64,000 nucleotides of DNA from Mesocentrotus franciscanus (taxonomy: Eukaryota > Echinodermata > Echinoidea > Camarodonta > Strongylocentrotidae). The first letter of the stretch is position 1; every line of letters starts with the position of its first letter. Where the stretch lies: contig CP137683.1 in the NCBI GenBank assembly GCA_037976565.1, positions 2,517,561-2,581,560 on the forward strand. Direction: 5' to 3'. A program made the position numbers and the translations under genes. Positions 32,799 through 42,429 of this stretch are shown here, piece after piece. The notes under the pieces were generated by a model. The model had not been told where the DNA came from. It worked only from the letters and a program-made list of their open reading frames with translations, and did not search any database.

Positions 32799-32993
32799 AG
32801 CGACACGTCGGTGGGGCTTGATTCCAGGTTCGATCATGTTGACATGTGAGGGCAGCATTCCCAGTGAGGTAGTACCCAGGGCTGCAGGAGAAGTGACACT
32901 GATTGCCAGATGGTACCTGGTCTCCAGTGGGGCAGGCCTGGGTGGTGGTGATCTGAAGAGCCGTGGTGAGGCCAGGCTTCCTGCAATAGATTT
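32799..32993 (-). CDS. Unit 1 S6: CCP exon
   Basis: A 195-nt phase 1-1 exon (acceptor TTCACCCAG, donor GTAGGT). YCRKPGLTTALQITTTQAC, CHFSCSPGYYLTGNAALTC and NQAPPTC; six cysteines. Confidence 0.86.
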
Positions 32994-33094
32994 CTGGGTG
33001 AATCAAATTTGCAATTTCAAAAATCTGTTTTTAATTTTTTTACTCTATGAATATGAATGTAATAAGAATAATCTGTTTCATTTTTCTAAACGTA

Positions 33095-33375
33095 ATAATA
33101 ATATTGGTATAGCTAATAATATCTTTATAGCGCACATATCCACCATACAAGGTGCTAAAGTGTTCCAATAGTACCCTTGCTCTAGCTAGGATACAAAGTT
33201 CAGTGCTCCCAGAATTCCATTTACCACCAGGGTGGAGAGTAGCAAATATAGATTATTGCATTACCAAAGGAAACTAGTACCGTGCCGGGGCTTGAACCAA
33301 CAACCTTCACATCACTAGTCCCCTCTTTCATGACAATCAACTCAAGGTGGACTTTCCCTATAAGCCTCAGTCACA
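33095..33375 (-). repeat. tRNA-derived SINE (family A), unit 1 copy
   Basis: Parallels 22918-23290 in the unit 2 S5-S6 intron, with GTTCAAGCCCCGGCAC on the minus strand and the TTATAGCGCACAT tail. It is shorter in the middle than the unit 2 copy. Confidence 0.6.
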
Positions 33376-33692
33376 CATAAAGCGGTAAATCACCTACCAA
33401 ACTAATGCAGCAAAATAAAATGCCACTATCAACAACAGGACACACTACGACAATACATCATCTGTTATCATATCCCCCAATATTTGTACATACAAATTTT
33501 ATCTTTCAATATTGTTATACATGTACCTGTCTATTCATGTTCCTTTCATAATTATATGATTTATGTTATTAATTTCTAAAATATTTTGCAGTCCGGTGTT
33601 TGATTTGATAAAATTTAAACAACTGAACCACTTCAAATCAATTCAATACAGGTCGACTTTATCACCAATGAACAGCTGAAGAACGCACTCAC

Positions 33693-33881
33693 TTGCGCAG
33701 GTGGGCGTCGACCCTACCCAGATGGCTTCGGTACTTCCTGCTTGGGAACTGCACTGCTGAGCACTGTTGCTTATCTCATAGCCCACGTCACATGCAAAGT
33801 TACACCTGGAGCCATAGTTCCTCGAGCAAGCTCCTATGATTCTGCCATGGCTAGGGGCAACCAAGCTGGGACACTGGAGGA
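33693..33881 (-). CDS. Unit 1 S5: CCP exon
   Basis: A 189-nt phase 1-1 exon (acceptor GCTCTATAG, donor GTGAGT). LQCPSLVAPSHGRIIGAC and CNFACDVGYEISNSAQQC, closing VGSTPTC. Confidence 0.87.
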
Positions 33882-34525
33882 CTATAGAGCAAGATCGGAT
33901 GACCAGAGTCATATGTAAGGGTGTTATGAACTGCAAATGGATTCCTTATCTCATAGACACGTAAATAGTCATCTGGATTTCAAAGCAACGTTTCATGAAA
34001 CTATCAGTACAATTAAGTTTGCCTACATCAAATTTAAATATGTGTTACATGTGTTATGAAACAATGCCCTGGTAAATTGTACATAATGTATTAAAACGAC
34101 CATGTGTTATTCATGAGTGTAATGCAAGAAATTGTTTCTCTAATTTGCCATTGTTCAATGTTCAGCAATTTATATATTTTCTACTTAAATTTTTTGCAGA
34201 TGCCATGCATTCAAAAATTTGTACAAAATGTGTAAGATCATTTATAGACTTTATCATTTACACTGAATTAGATTTAAATTTATGCCAGATGGTTTCACCC
34301 TATGAAACTAAAAGAGACTCTGACATACAGGGGTCCCATATGTGCGACACAATATAAAGCCTGAAATGGAGAAGTGTCAGGGTCTGAAAACAGATTTTTT
34401 AGACTGTTCTGAGTTTAAGTTTTTTGTTTGATTATGGGAGAGTACCAGCCAAGGATTGAATGAATAAACCACTATACCCCCTTCAACTTCAAGTAAAAAA
34501 ATTTGCAAAACTTCTCATCACATAC

Positions 34526-34711
34526 TCTGACAGGTTGGCGGTGGCCGACTCCATGAACCGGCTGAACCACTCTTCTGGCATTCCGTTGACCTTTGACCCT
34601 GGAGCCTGTATCCGACACCACAGCCGTACGTACAGACAGAGCCTCTTATTGCACCATTTGGACAGGTCACTTGGAGTGGAGCAGAAGCAGAGAGACTGCT
34701 GCAGCGGATAA
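34526..34711 (-). CDS. Unit 1 S4: CCP exon
   Basis: A 186-nt phase 1-1 exon (acceptor ACTTTCCAG, donor GTATGT). Spliced frame gives LQVTCPN, CTYGCGVGYRLQGQ and SWSRPPPTC: a six-cysteine CCP. An alternative frame is open for 80 codons but does not fit the exon phase. Confidence 0.82.
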
Positions 34712-34939
34712 CTGGAAAGTAATAGGAATATCATGGAAAGTCATCTACATGTGACAACAGGGAAACATATTCAATCCAGGATTCATTCAACCAAGCAATT
34801 GAACAAACTTCATAATATGAGTATATGTGAAGAAATATAATTAAAGGCAACGTTTTATATAAACTACCGTCTGTGGTCATTTAGTGGTTTCCACAACATA
34901 TTTTTCCTTTGGGTTTAATTTTCCTACACTAATGGATTT

Positions 34940-35050
34940 CTGAACTTCAACCCTCGACCAAACACTTAACCAAACCCTAGCTTTAATACCATATCCCTAA
35001 ACCAAACTTAAAACCCAACGCAACCCCTTACCCTTACGAAGGAGTTTCCC
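34940..35050. repeat. Degenerate CCCTAA-like stretch in the H2-S4 intron, unit 1
   Basis: Contains CAAACCCTAGC and ATCCCTAAACCAAAC, matching 25255-25375 position for position. Serves with it as the reference for the expansion at 7631. Confidence 0.5.
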
Positions 35051-35405
35051 TTACCCTATATAAGACATATGTTACCAGAGGAAATGTCAGGTCACCCCTT
35101 CATTGGTGACTTCTATAATGGTGGCGGCGGTGGGATATATTCAATGCCAGAATTAATTAGTATTCCAAAAGCAGCATTCCACATCAATTTATTTACATTT
35201 AGTCTAGATGATAATTTCTGGAGTTTGCATGCATCTACTCCCTGTTAATAATTGACAATATGGCGGTCTGGAGTTAAAATGGGGCCCACCCCTGTTAGTT
35301 CAACAATGTTTTCAAAGTTTTTTCAAGTTTTTCTCATGATATACATATGTCAAATTTTTACATCGTGAAAGTGTGCCAGTGGCATTATGTCTATCTCCGA
35401 CTGAC

Positions 35406-35660
35406 CTGCAACAGTGACAGAGAATCGACAGGAGGCTTCATTTCCTGAGCTATCCACAGCGACATAAGCTACAGCATGGGTGCCTTCTGGAAGAGAAGTT
35501 CCTGGTGCAGTTGACCCACCGTCCAGACGAGGGGTGATGGAATCTCCCGAGTTATCTGATACAGTTGGTGCTGACCAACGGACCGTTGCACTTGAGGACA
35601 GTGAGGGAGCATAGGCAGTCTGGGATGGGGGGCACCTAGTGAAGATCGGTGCAGTGGTAT
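35406..35660 (-). CDS. Unit 1 H2: complete HYR domain exon
   Basis: A 255-nt phase 1-1 exon (acceptor GTATTCTAG, donor GTCAGT). TTAPIFTRCPPSQTAYAPSL, then VRWSAPTVSDNSG, SLPEGTHAVAYVAVDSSGNE and CRFSVTVAG. It is followed by five CCPs, and preceded by S3 across an intron holding a gag remnant. Confidence 0.9.
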
Positions 35661-35816
35661 CTAGAATACAACATACAAACAAGTCAACGCAAAGCGTAGC
35701 ATCCCCTCGCAAGGTACAAATGGCTTATATACGTCAGAACAAGTTACCTCCATTAGACTATACTATTATATTACTAGGCAAGGAAGTTAACCACATTTTC
35801 TCATATCAAATTAGGT

Positions 35817-36140
35817 GTTTTTGCATGCAGTCTTAGCCTGCATAGAAAGTCATCAACACCCTCTTTCTCTCCTTGCCTATACTTTTGTAGGTACAGGCAT
35901 GCAACAAGGAATTTTGATCTGGGTTACACATGAGCCTCAAAATTACTCCATACAGTTTTCATGTCCTTTTTTCATCCGCATTAAGGTCCCACGAATTGTA
36001 GATTCTCAGTCCCGTTGCTCCCATAAACAATAAAACATGTTCCACCTGTTTGTTATCTGGTACATTCTTCACTGAAAAGAATAGTTCACACTGCTGCTTG
36101 AACAGTTTGAGGCCTTCATTCTGCCAGGTTGGCATTGTCC
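35817..36140 (-). pseudogene. Gag remnant in the S3-H2 intron, unit 1
   Basis: Minus strand holds the FKQQCELFFSVKNV-like segment (about 36090) and the AKTC-like segment near 35830, as in the remnant at 8023-9356. It lacks the Helitron-like insertion and is shorter. Same intron position in units 1 and 3 shows insertion before duplication. Confidence 0.65.
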
Positions 36141-36590
36141 AACGACATGCGGGGTGATTGAGCCATGGTTACCGGTGATATGTGGACTAGGCTGGGCACG
36201 GGAAGAACTAATTAAGTCTACTTTAATTAGCAGTTGAAAACTATCATGGCGAGGTATCTTACCTTGCTGCCACATGAAATGTATCCTACTTGTTGTAATG
36301 CAGGACAACTAATGATGAGAAGTAGCAGAATCATTTATTGTGTGATGGGCTTGCGTGTATATAGGCAGCAATGTTTCAAGTGGCAATACATGGTACTAAT
36401 ACATAGCATGTACAGGTAAATCACCCTCTTTAGGCAAAAACATTACAGTAATGACAGAAATAAAAGGGCCTCGGAATCTGTATTAACACAGTCTGTACAG
36501 CATGTTATTGCGCAATATCTTAATGAAATTCTAAGCGAATTATATTCATGTACAAATGATTATGAATAATCCACATTTTGCTGCTCTTAA

Positions 36591-37341
36591 CCCTATAAAG
36601 CCCGGGGAGGGGGTCTAAATTAGGCTCCACCCCTCTTCATTTTTGCGAATTTTTTTTAACCTAAAGAAATCTTGCACTGAAATTTCATGACTTTTCTCTT
36701 TTGAGTCTTGCGCATCTTTTGAAACAAATTTTTTGAGAAAAAAATCGGACATACATGTATCGTTGCAAAGTCACATGACCTTCGAGCATGTCAGCTCGAA
36801 AATCACTCTTTTTTGTTATTTGTGTACAAAACATTTGGAAATATAAATTTTAAAAAATTGGATAAAACATTGGTTATTTGGTCTTGTTTATAGTTTAGGG
36901 CTTTGTTTTAGGAGTCAAAATAGTTCTTTACAGTTAAAAATGAAATAAAACAACAAAAAACGAATAAAATACATAGCTAAAAAGCAAAGAAATACATAAG
37001 AAATTATCAAAACAGTACATAACATAAGGAATAACCTGGCTCTTCCAAAAGTTTTTGTTGTATTATTTCAACGAATCCAAGGAATATATGTTGTGAAAAT
37101 GAATGTTTAAATATGAAGAATATATGATTTATGGGTAAAGATGTGAATTTATGACCTAAATTGCATAAATTAACATAAATATGCAAATGAGTGAATGTTT
37201 CAAAAAATTTGAATAACCGTAGTATTCTTTACACTTCACTTGACATGCATGCAAATTTTTGCGGCGATCGGCCGTTTCACGCCCGAGATCTTAGGGCCCC
37301 CTTGGGGCTATGCAGTTTCAAAAAAGCCTGGGCTATATAGA
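36591..37341. mobile_element. TTAA-target element, ends CCCTATAAAGCCC / GGGCTATATAGA
   Basis: TTAA at 36587-36590 and 37342-37345 flanks imperfect inverted ends beginning CCCTATA, which is the usual look of piggyBac termini. About 751 bp, AT-rich, with no recognised frame. Units 3 and 4 have no matching sequence 3' of S3. Confidence 0.5.
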
Positions 37342-37476
37342 TTAATGTTTAATGAAATGTATGATACATGTTTCTGATTCGATGAATGAACCATTACTGA
37401 ATTGAATTGGAAAAAATGTATACCAAATGGATGAGCAGTTTAAAGAGGTGGCAACTAAATAGATTGATAAACTCAC

Positions 37477-37674
37477 CTTCGCAGTGTGGTACCACAGCGT
37501 GGTTCCATTCTCCCTCCGTGCTGCAGGCAAGAGCAGTGGGACCCTGTATCTGGTAACCCTCATCGCAGGAGAACTCACACCTGGTACTGAATCGTACAGC
37601 ATCCGCTGACTCACACTCCGGTGGGTGGACACCCCCATGGGACACATCAAACAAGGCAGGACAGGACTTGGTAA
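37477..37674 (-). CDS. Unit 1 S3: CCP exon
   Basis: A 198-nt phase 1-1 exon (acceptor GATAACGCAG, donor GTGAGT). CPALFDVSHGGVHPPEC, CEFSCDEGYQIQG and EWNHAVVPHC. The complete unit order is seen only here: micro-exon, S3, H2. Confidence 0.88.
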
Positions 37675-37757
37675 CTGCGTTATCAAGGGATATGAAGAAG
37701 TCCATAGTCCTTGTGATATTAGTAATAACTGTTTTATTTTGACATACCTTGTCTTAC

Positions 37758-37802
37758 CAGTTTCAAGCAAAGTGACCACACTGTCCCCAGTGTAGATGTC
37801 CC
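37758..37802 (-). CDS. Unit 1 micro-exon, 45 nt, linker between S2 and S3
   Basis: Acceptor GATGTACAG, donor GTAAGAC. In phase 1-1 it adds DIYTGDSVVTLLET between the two CCPs, about 15 residues with no cysteine. It is the only one of four copies whose length fits the flanking phases. Confidence 0.6.
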
Positions 37803-37966
37803 CTGTACATCAAATTTTGAAATTAGGGCATCAACAAATTTTAGGGGTTACTTCTACTATGACCTTCCAAACTGATATAGAAAGAAAGAAAGAGGAAGCT
37901 CACAAATTGATTTTCATCATTACCAGAACTCAACCTACTCTTTAAAGAATTAATTCATGAACCCAC

Positions 37967-38155
37967 CTGTGCACTGAAGATCTTGTCCGCTCCAAGTCTC
38001 ATCTGCCTGACATGTCCGACTCACAGACTCAACAGTAGAGGGCGTGGTGAACCCTGGTCGGCAGTGAAATTGGCATGTTGTCCGAAAGGAGACTTTGGGC
38101 CTTGAGCAGTCTTCAGTGAAACCATTGGTGACAGTTGGAACGGTGCAATTCTTCA
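37967..38155 (-). CDS. Unit 1 S2: CCP exon
   Basis: A 189-nt phase 1-1 exon (acceptor AATTTCCCAG, donor GTGGGT). NCTVPTVTNGFTEDC, FHCRPGFTTPSTVESV and ETWSGQDLQC. Confidence 0.88.
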
Positions 38156-38356
38156 CTGGGAAATTGAGATTCAAACGCAAAATGTATTTTTACATAGGGA
38201 ATGAAAATCCATTTTCAAGATTCTCACAGAATTTGGCATAAATTTTCTTAAGCCCATCGTATATCTTACAATTTGACCAACACTAGATTTTAAAATAAAA
38301 TGCAAGTAAACTGTTTATGCATGTAGTCCTAAATGGTCATATGAATGACAATTTAA

Positions 38357-39490
38357 CTAGACATGTAATACTTGTTTGAAACAAGTATAGGTGGGCTGTT
38401 CCAACTAAAATTTGAGACAAAATAGAGCAAAAATAAGCGAGATACTGCTACAAAAACAATGTCATGTAGATTCACGATATGAATGAAATCCACCTTTCAT
38501 AGGCATAAAACGCAATTTAAGAAATTTCTTACATGTGGCATTTAATTGAAATTTTCACGATGATGACGTCATCAAAATGAAAAATAGTGGTGACTGCATT
38601 TGTAGGGAATTGTCTCAGCTAGAACATATCGAAATTTGGAAGAAAATCGATCAATATTTACAGAGATACAATCAATTTTCGAAAATATGCTGACGTCATA
38701 ATATGCAAATTGAAATTTTGAGTTCGGAGGCCATTATGATGACGTCATGAGTTAATTAAGGGTCAAATGAGACATGAAATTATATCTCCGACTCATACTC
38801 TATCCAAATATGAAAAGAATTGAGGGTCCCGGTGCTTCCCAAAGAGCTATAATGGATTTTGTATAGGCATGTTTTTGCCCATATATGCTATGTATTACAA
38901 GAGCTCGCGCCCACAGACATGTTTCTTGAACGGACGCTCATTGCGTTTCTACTGGTCAGAAAAAGTGAACAAGGTATCAAATTGCTTGGAAGAATGTGCC
39001 AAATATGATGACAGAGAAAGTTTGGCGATTCTATGTTGCAAAATGCCAGTACGCGCATGCGCGTGTGTGCGATTTTGGGGGAAATGCTTAAAATGGCCTG
39101 AAACGTATCCAAAATGAATTTGAGACGATTTGGAGCATTTTAAAATTTTGCGCGGACGTACGCATGGGCGCGTGTTTTTTTACCTAAAATTGACCGGACG
39201 GATATTGACCTTGATAATGATAAATATGAATGAGAAATGACTTTTCGTTATGAAGATATTATCATGAGTAGATTTTCAGAAAATTTCACAAAATGGCGCC
39301 TAGATGACGTCATCAGTCAAGGTCAAGGTTGAAAACGTTTTTTTGATTTGTACATACGGTATGCCTATACATATGTGTGCCAAATTTCAAGGCATTTGAT
39401 TGAGCCATTTTCAAATTATCTTGCTAACAAAAAAGTGATTGGAAATAAGAAAAATAAATAAAGAATAAATAAATAAAGGCATTTCTAACG
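38357..39490 (+). repeat. Interspersed repeat with AATAAA-rich tail, unit 1 only
   Basis: About 1.1 kb absent from the S1-S2 introns of the other units. It has repeated GATGACGTCATCA motifs, a GCGCATGCGCGTGTG stretch and ends in AAATAAATAAAGAATAAATA. The tail suggests a retroposon read on the plus strand. No frame matched a known protein. Confidence 0.4.
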
Positions 39491-39548
39491 ATTTTTGATA
39501 TAGCATACTTTCAAAAGAATATTCTAGAGAAGTAAAAACTTCCCTTAC

Positions 39549-39771
39549 CATTGCATATCTCATTTTGTCCTGTCCAGAAGCCTGATTGCGATGTGTTAGT
39601 GAGCCTTTGGCAAACTCTGTCGGCATAATCAGTATCTGACGATAGTCGGTAGCCCGCCTCACATGCCACGGCAATCTGCCCCAAAGACAGGTCCTTCTTC
39701 ACAATGACCAGTACCAGTGACGAGGGCTACTGAACCGTGCTCAGGGATGGGGATTGGTGTGCAACGGGATA
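39549..39771 (-). pseudogene. Unit 1 S1: CCP exon with a 2-base deletion and early stop
   Basis: 223 nt against 225 nt in units 2 to 4. The plus strand has CACATGCCACGGCAATCTG where others have CACATGCCACGCGGCAATC. In frame from the acceptor the read goes GADCRGM and then TGA, in the middle of the CCP. Splice sites (GATATCCAG, GTAAGG) are intact. As the first CCP of the predicted protein, inclusion would end it after one HYR domain; skipping would restore frame between Hb and S2. Confidence 0.78.
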
Positions 39772-40545
39772 CTGGATATCAGGACAGTAACATTAAAGGA
39801 AACATGCATGCATATCTACATACATGTTACAGCAGTGATGTAGGCCTAAAAAGTACTCTATTATCAGAACTACTATTACTATTGTTATCATTACTTAATA
39901 AGCGAAAACCAAAGGTATTACACAAATTGAAAAACAAATCAAACTTTTCGTTGACATTGGAAATAATTCAACAGTAAAAACGAATTACCTTTACTTGCCC
40001 TACTATACCACCATTACAGAAGCAGAGAAGCCAAAAATTATAAAAGTTGGTGCAAATTCACTTTCTGACATATCCTCTAAAATTGCATTCTTCAAAGTTC
40101 ATCAATTCGCTGACTTTTTTACTACTACAGTGGAACCTCCAATAACAAGCTCCTTGAGCCTAATAAGAAAATTACCATGTCAAATGGAAACATTATTTTT
40201 TCAGGGCAAGTAAACAAAGTAATGTCCTGAAAATAGACTAGTCACAGTAGTGATAATATAGCCACGGAACGTGTACAACGATTATTGCACATGATGGAAA
40301 CAGATTAAAAGATGACGGTTTTAACCATGCAAAGAATCCGTCTGCATTGTCATTATTATACAATCGCATGATTGACTATGTGAATGGTGATCCTACTGAG
40401 AGGTCAGATGTATACAAACATGACTTGCAAACTTATTTGCATAAATGCACCTTGTTAGGAGTTGTAATAATTAAACAGTTGTAATGAGCTTTTACTGTAC
40501 CTCTTTCTATTTATCTTTCTTCCCTCCCTTACTTTTCTCACTCAC

Positions 40546-40744
40546 CTTTTACTTCTATGTCAAAGGAGCATGTGGTCAAAGGTGGAGGGAGTAGTGTGCC
40601 CCCGTATGCCACTTGATGAGTGCCTTCCAGTAGGAATGTTGGTTTGGCAGTGCCCACTTCTACTGAGTCCACTGTGTAGAGTGCAGCTTGCCCATGAAGT
40701 ACAGGCAGGTACCCTGGCATTGGCCCGCCTGGCCCTCGGATAAC
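40546..40744 (-). CDS. Unit 1 Hb: second half of the N-terminal HYR domain (long form)
   Basis: A 199-nt exon, phase 0 to phase 1 (acceptor CTATTTAG, donor GTGAGT). It is 30 nt longer than other Hb copies: an extra stretch IRGPGGPMPGYLPVLHGQ lies before the shared ALYTVDSVEVGTAKPT. It continues LLEGTHQVAYGGTLLPPPL and closes TTCSFDIEVK. Confidence 0.83.
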
Positions 40745-40870
40745 CTAAATAGGATACAGGTCAACAGATCATCTTTCCTGGTTTGCAGGAACAAAGACTA
40801 GGATTGACTTAAGTGGGACTTGAACTTATGGCAGGCTGTTCATGCTACTAGTTCCTCTAAGCATTCCAGC

Positions 40871-41155
40871 ATTGGTTTCTCAAGGGACGTGGTCACAAAA
40901 CTACAGAATTTAAATATTTTGATAGTTCATTATTGAAGGAAAAAATTATATATAAAGATCATAATTTCCAAGGTTTTTTCCCTCTAATTTTACATCTGGT
41001 TCAAGATGTTTTTAGGGCATAAATGGCATACCATAGTACAAGTCCAAATCTTAAACATAAATTAAGTTTACAATGTAAGTAACTTTCTTTCTTCAACAAT
41101 GAATTATCTAAAGTGTAAATTCTGTAGATTTGTGACGTCCCTTGAGAGACCAATG
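40871..41155. mobile_element. MITE with ends CATTGGTTTCTCAAGGGACG
   Basis: The left end TTGGTTTCTCAAGGGACG and the right end CGTCCCTTGAGAGACCAA are inverted copies about 280 bp apart. It interrupts SINE-like text (GTGGGACTTGAACTTATGG) in the Ha-Hb intron of unit 1. The target duplication is not resolved. Confidence 0.6.
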
Positions 41156-41789
41156 GAGAGAGCAACTAGTGGCAGGAATGGCCTGTCATAGTTCAAGTCC
41201 AACTCATGTCGATCTTAGTCTTTGTGAAACACCCCCTGGTTTGCAGGAACAAAGTCATTTCAATTACAACATACAATAGATTGTATGAGTTGTAAGACTA
41301 CTGTGGATGTAGACTGCATGGGCTGCTGTACTAGGCCTATAGCTGCACTAACTCTAGCTCTACAGAGTTGAGGTCAAGACTTTATAGAATTGTGTTTATT
41401 AAGTGTAAAGGCAAAGTTTATGCTTGAAAACTTAATCTTCCCTGTGTCATGAATATCATATTGCACCTAGGGCCTTGAAAGTTGTGTTTAACAAAAAACT
41501 AAAAGTATGGGTAGCAAATCTTACCCAAGACAAGCAAGGGTAAAGTTGCTGTTTGGGGTACAAAAAGGTCATTCTTAATATGTCTTGAAATTTAAAAAGG
41601 TACACATTTGAAGATGACTATTCCATGTGAAATATTCTATGCCCAATCCTTTAAACAACAAAGATTTTTTTTAAATGAGGACTTTATTTATAAATTATAA
41701 TTTTCTGAACCAAAACAAACCTATCTTAAACTTAGATGGCTTTTTCCTTCAAATACACATGTGGGCTAGGCGTATGATATTGATCTTAC

Positions 41790-41908
41790 CACATATCTAA
41801 CTGGTTCCCAGTCACTCCATGGTACAGGGGCAGAAGTGCTGTCTTCTCCAGCAAACAGTTGCTTGTTGGATGGACACACCAAGACATTAGGTGTAAGAGG
41901 AGTGGTAT
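41790..41908 (-). CDS. Unit 1 Ha: first half of the N-terminal HYR domain (long form)
   Basis: A 119-nt exon, phase 1 to phase 0 (acceptor AAACCTCAG, donor GTAAGATC). It codes TTPLTPNVLVCPSNKQLFAG and VPWSDWEPVRYV, five codons more than other Ha copies. It joins directly in phase to the proline-rich exon at 59421; no exon between them was found. Confidence 0.82.
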
Positions 41909-42068
41909 CTGAGGTTTGAATCAACAACATTCGACACTTACCATGACTACCATCTAATCTAAAACAACATCCAATATTACCGGTATATAATTCATTATGT
42001 CATAATATGGTCCTATTTACCAAGGGTAGCCTGGTTAATAATAGTACTAATAATAATATAAGTACTAA

Positions 42069-42426
42069 GGCCAAATAACAAAAATGTAATGTTTCTCGTC
42101 CCCGCCCGCCTCCTTTTTGGCTGCCGCCTCCTTTTTTAAAAACTATTTACTATTAAGAACAAAAAAAGCCCCCCCCCCAGAAGCCTGTGATATACATTTT
42201 GTTTAAAAAGCTTCTAAAGTGATACAAATCATTTGTTTTGTCATACATTGCATCAGTATACTCACATAGCACAATATCTGTAAATAAATAGGCTTGGCCA
42301 GCTATATAAGCATGGCAGCCATCTTGGACACAAATAGCTACAAATTGCAAAATAGTAAATAGTAATGCCCTGCCTCCTCCATTTTTTTAAGTCGGACGAG
42401 AGACACGTTATTTTTGTTCTTTGGAC
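42069..42426. mobile_element. 358-bp MITE, TAA target duplication
   Basis: Ends GGCCAAATAACAAAAATG and the complement of GTCCAAAGAACAAAAATA are inverted, with TAA at 42066-42068 and 42427-42429. C/T-rich subterminal blocks (GCCGCCTCCTTTTT) are inside. A 3-bp TAA target suggests PIF/Harbinger. Confidence 0.6.
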
Positions 42427-42429
42427 TAA

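Noticed and set aside
34489..34734. An 81-codon open frame across the S4 exon of unit 1, with a stop in the unit 2 copy
   Set aside because: It runs in a different frame from the phase 1 CCP reading, starts in the intron and has no domain pattern. The six-cysteine frame is intact in both copies, so the stop in unit 2 has no meaning.
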